This document shows, one piece after another, positions 28,522-29,650 of a DNA stretch of 29,650 nt. Source of the DNA: Thermogladius sp. (GTDB lineage: Archaea > Thermoproteota > Thermoprotei_A > Sulfolobales > Desulfurococcaceae). Position numbers and translations under genes: made by a program. The DNA is taken from the NCBI GenBank assembly GCA_009904025.1, contig WYEE01000091.1:1-29650 (forward strand). The letters are read 5' to 3'. The notes beneath the pieces were generated by a model. It saw only the letters and a list, made by a program, of their open reading frames with translations, searched no databases and was not told the DNA's origin. Numbering within the stretch: the stretch's first letter is position 1; each line of letters starts with the position of its first letter.

Positions 28522-29650
28522 CTATAGGGTTAAATACTGTAGGGTGGACTCCCGCGTAGCCTCTACCGCAAGGACTATTTGCCTCGTGATAGCCTCGCTC
28601 AGCTTTTTAACTCTTTGGTCAGCTAAGAGGATGCTCACCGGTAGGCTCGTCCCAGAGCATATTGAGTCGAAGATCACAGGCTGGAGATCCTCGAGGCTGT
28701 TCCTATACCCGATTTCCTCAACCCTGTAGAAAGTGAATGACCCTAAACCACCCCCGGTTAGACGTCTCGGTATACTGAGATACCACATGGTTCTCTCCAC
28801 GCTGGCGGCGTTGAACCCGCTGGAGACGTGTAGAGGGCCTATAATGATGGGCTTACTCGGCTTTTCGCGGAAGATTCTCTCGGTTAATATGGAAAGATAT
28901 GCCTGGTCGCTAACGTTCGTGACTCCGAGATTGAAGGGGTCGTCCCGCGAGAGGATATGTGTGTACTGCAACCTTTTAACAACCCCGTAGACCCTGCTAG
29001 ACAAGTTGATCTTCTCAACTATACTTAGGCGCCTCCTCATCAATACCTCCCAGTTCTCCTTGTAGACATCTATTAACTTGCTACTACCTCTAGCCTCAGT
29101 AACCGGGTGTGAGGGTAGGAATAGTGGCCCGTCTAAGAGCACTATCTCCCCCCATTTCGATACCTCGCCGAGGATCATGTTCTCCAAGTTGACTCGATGC
29201 TCTTCTAGAGCTAGTGCTTTATTATAGCCCGGCGTGTAAGGCCTCGAAGAAGGATCCTTGTACTCGACGCCTAACTCATCTAGGACTTGGTGATTGAAAG
29301 GCTCTACCTCCGGTATAACTAGTATGTATTTGTTATTTGTGTGGGAGAGGAGAGAAGAAGGTGATGGGATATCGTATGCTCTTAAACCAATCCTGCTAAC
29401 GCCTGTAGCGGCTGCCACCGCTATGAACATGTAGGGGGTATCAACCACTCGGCTACTACTGTCCACCCCCACAGTACTATTAACCGGTGTCTCCCGGCAT
29501 ACACTAGTATCCAGCTCGCTGACCTCCAAGGAGGCTTCTTTGATCCTAGCGGACTCACCTTGGATGGCGAATTCTCTTGACTCCTCGACTCTTACAACCC
29601 TAGTCGCATTCCTCCCGATCTCCTGTAGCTTGCTGAATATGTCGGCCGCC
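28522..29650 (-). CDS. nurA: NurA-family nuclease, N-terminus beyond window edge
   Basis: The frame is open without a stop from the window edge down to the stop at 28522, so at least 375 residues of NurA are encoded and the true start lies outside. A TTG at 29529 exists but codons upstream (KLQEIGRNATRVVRVEESRE and beyond) look like the usual helical NurA N-terminus and are included here. NurA features: VGVDSSSRVVDTPYMF with the catalytic D, later EIVLLDGPLFLP with a second D, and KPIIIGPLHVSSGFN before the end. NurA is a manganese-dependent nuclease working with HerA in DNA end processing. The herA-like gene follows after 21 nt. Confidence 0.85.
   Translation of the reverse strand, partial: AADIFSKLQEIGRNATRVVRVEESREFAIQGESARIKEASLEVSELDTSVCRETPVNSTVGVDSSSRVVDTPYMFIAVAAATGVSRIGLRAYDIPSPSSLLSHTNNKYILVIPEVEPFNHQVLDELGVEYKDPSSRPYTPGYNKALALEEHRVNLENMILGEVSKWGEIVLLDGPLFLPSHPVTEARGSSKLIDVYKENWEVLMRRRLSIVEKINLSSRVYGVVKRLQYTHILSRDDPFNLGVTNVSDQAYLSILTERIFREKPSKPIIIGPLHVSSGFNAASVERTMWYLSIPRRLTGGGLGSFTFYRVEEIGYRNSLEDLQPVIFDSICSGTSLPVSILLADQRVKKLSEAITRQIVLAVEATRESTLQYLTL

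Noticed and set aside
1..29650. CRISPR array, insertion sequence or prophage
   Set aside because: No regularly spaced direct repeats, transposase or structural phage gene is visible; all genes look chromosomal and similarly composed.

Overview
The window is a gene-dense stretch of archaeal chromosome. Almost certainly it comes from a hyperthermophilic crenarchaeote (Thermoproteota); gene content and style suggest a Desulfurococcales-like organism, though the genus cannot be fixed by eye. The evidence is a set of archaeal informational genes (aEF-1 beta, Cdc48, FEN1 with a PCNA-binding tail, Nob1, Trm5-like and NSUN-type methyltransferases, archaeal-type ProRS, Dph6, HerA/NurA), A/T-rich TATA-like elements about 25 nt before gene starts, frequent GTG and TTG starts, GGTG-type ribosome-binding sites, and ether-lipid-type CDP-alcohol transferase. 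No CRISPR array, IS element, tRNA or rRNA was found.

Layout. 1-4063 (+): end of the aEF-1 beta gene, cdc48, a small winged-helix gene and fen1. 4071-6221: pcm (-), a DUF371-like gene (+) and a Trm5-like tRNA methyltransferase (-). 6346-8346 (+): a large secreted or membrane-anchored protein of unknown function. 8552-11641: NAD kinase and nob1 overlapping as a pair (+), an NSUN-type m5C methyltransferase (-), and two small genes (+). 11702-15252 (-): a run of tldD, pmbA/tldE and two unknown small genes. 15327-18264: a DUF2258-like gene (+), a DHH phosphoesterase (-) with a candidate C/D box sRNA just upstream, and a Xer-type recombinase with a C-terminal zinc ribbon (+). 18268-22377: an unknown gene (-), a divergent M28-type peptidase homologue (+), proS (+) and a small unknown gene (+). 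22381-26505: dph6 (-), an MBL-fold gene overlapping a class II aldolase gene (+), a Nudix ADP-ribose pyrophosphatase-like gene (-), and an endonuclease IV-like gene overlapping a CDP-alcohol phosphatidyltransferase by 89 nt (+). 26491-29650 (-): herA-like ATPase preceded by nurA, which runs off the window end.

Functionally this is a housekeeping region: replication and repair (FEN1, endonuclease IV family, HerA-NurA, DHH, Xer), protein quality control (Cdc48, PCMT, TldD/PmbA), and RNA maturation and translation (Nob1, Trm5, NSUN, ProRS, Dph6, aEF-1 beta). The most unusual items are: a dph6 frame whose PP-loop-coding N-terminus has no ATG/GTG/TTG start, only AUA just after an AUG-UAG; a candidate C/D guide RNA in the 5' leader of the DHH gene; two 24-bp inverted repeats sitting on divergent promoters; and several enzyme-family members with substituted metal-site or catalytic residues (M28 E-to-R, MBL D-to-P).
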